A stretch of DNA of 64,000 bases. It comes from Heterobilharzia americana (Eukaryota; Platyhelminthes; Trematoda; Strigeidida; Schistosomatidae). Position 1 is the first letter of the stretch, and every line of letters begins with the position of its first letter. The translations under genes and the position numbers were made by a program. This document shows positions 63,417 to 64,000 of this stretch, one piece after another. Location of the stretch: assembly GCA_944470555.2 (NCBI GenBank), contig OX104127.1, forward strand, positions 160,059,276 to 160,123,275. The letters run 5' to 3'. The notes under the pieces were generated by a model that was given only the letters and a program-made list of their open reading frames with translations, did not search any database and was not told the DNA's origin.

Positions 63417-64000
63417 AGTGTGGAGATCTACTGTATTATTATTTATTAGTCCCTTGGGTTCCTAGTGGAACATAGGGCTTCAGTAGCACGCCTCCAGTGA
63501 CCTCTGTTCTCTGAGATCTTTTGAACTTGGTTCCACGACAGCCCAGAAGCTCTCATTTCCTCCTCGCACGATCTCCTCCATGTCACCCTCAGACGTCCAA
63601 CTCGTCGCTTCCCATGGGGATTCCACTCGAGTGACTGGCCTGACGCGTGATGTCCTCAGTCGGCCTTCTCAGTGCATGGCCAATCCATCTCCACTTCTTC
63701 CTGCATATTTGTTGAGTGATAGGTTCTTGGTTGGTTCGTTCCCAGAGTTCCTTGTTGCTTATTTTTTCTGGCCATCTGATCTTCAGCAGCGAGCGTAAGC
63801 AGTTGTTGATGAATGTCTGTAGTTTATTGGAAAGGAGATCTACTGTACTTAGCACAAACAGCAGGATCCGGATTTTCAACACCAACATCAGTCAAGTTAA
63901 TGCTACTATATCATTCAGAAACTTAGCGTATCACGAAAAGCACTTGCAACAAACTATAGACATTCATTAACAGCTGCCGCCTATACTCACTCTATACCGA
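63417..64000 (+). mobile_element. LINE family A copy (plus), split by a minus copy
   Basis: A stub 'TGTGGAGATCTACTGTA' (to 63435) resumes at 63834 with 'GGAGATCTACTGTACTTAGC', 'AACAGCAGGATCCGGATTTTC' and 'TCAACACCAACATCAGTCAAG', continuing to the window edge. This is thumb to C-terminal coding sequence of family A in the plus direction. Confidence 0.78.
63436..63833 (-). mobile_element. LINE family A 3' end inserted into another LINE A copy
   Basis: A TTATTATTTATTAG tail, 'CCCTTGGGTTCCTAGTGGAAC' signature and C-terminal codons are flanked by an exact 14-base duplication, GGAGATCTACTGTA (63422-63435 and 63834-63847). Confidence 0.85.

Noticed and set aside
1..64000. CRISPR array, operon or phage-type system
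   Set aside because: Repeats are dispersed transposons, the only host gene is intron-split, and no prokaryotic gene organisation is present.

Overview
This window looks like nuclear DNA from a parasitic flatworm, most likely a schistosome or close relative. It is AT-rich, has no bacterial-style gene packing, and is crowded with decayed retroelements. The clearest lineage clue is a family of tRNA-derived short repeats whose body carries a hammerhead ribozyme fold, as known from schistosome satellite/SINE DNA. Penelope-like elements with GIY-YIG endonucleases and many LINE copies agree with this. I cannot name the species.

The only host gene I can support is one large split gene on the + strand. 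Eight exons lie between about 21.0 and 63.3 kb (21027-21292, 27055-27187, 28733-28818, 35611-35754, 45522-45627, 53353-53468, 57902-58003, 63135-63323). All seven junctions have GT/AG borders and keep one reading frame, giving about 380 codons. The product starts with a Dbl-homology (RhoGEF) domain and runs into a BAR-like helical region, as in Tuba/DNMBP and ARHGEF37/38. The gene is incomplete: its end lies beyond the window, and its true 5' end is not resolved.

Almost everything else is mobile DNA, upstream of the gene (1-21 kb) or inside its 1.5-9.8 kb introns. LINE family A (APE-type endonuclease plus RTE-like reverse transcriptase, 3' end marked by a conserved block and a TAA-rich tail) has about fifteen copies. 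Two run close to full length (21538-24940 and 45816-49018, both minus) and one is internally deleted (16103-17745). LINE family B is seen only as 3' fragments. Penelope-like elements fall into at least three families: P1 (best copy 39160-41089), P2 (a foldback insert at 1826-2842) and P3 (scattered reverse transcriptase and GIY-YIG pieces).

Four tRNA-like short repeat families fill much of the remainder. S1 carries the hammerhead. S2 has a tRNA-like head and a conserved body. S3 and S4 are further tRNA-like repeats. S1, S2 and S3 very often occur as head-to-head inverted pairs. Apart from the host exons, every open frame I examined is a broken transposon frame, a low-complexity artefact or unrecognised.

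The observations I rate highest are the reconstructed DH-BAR gene, a P2 foldback insertion with a 13-base target duplication, a 257-base miniature Penelope derivative with a 12-base target duplication, a hammerhead palindrome at 37.8-38.05 kb, and a lineage of P1 elements that spread with an altered GIY-YIG motif.
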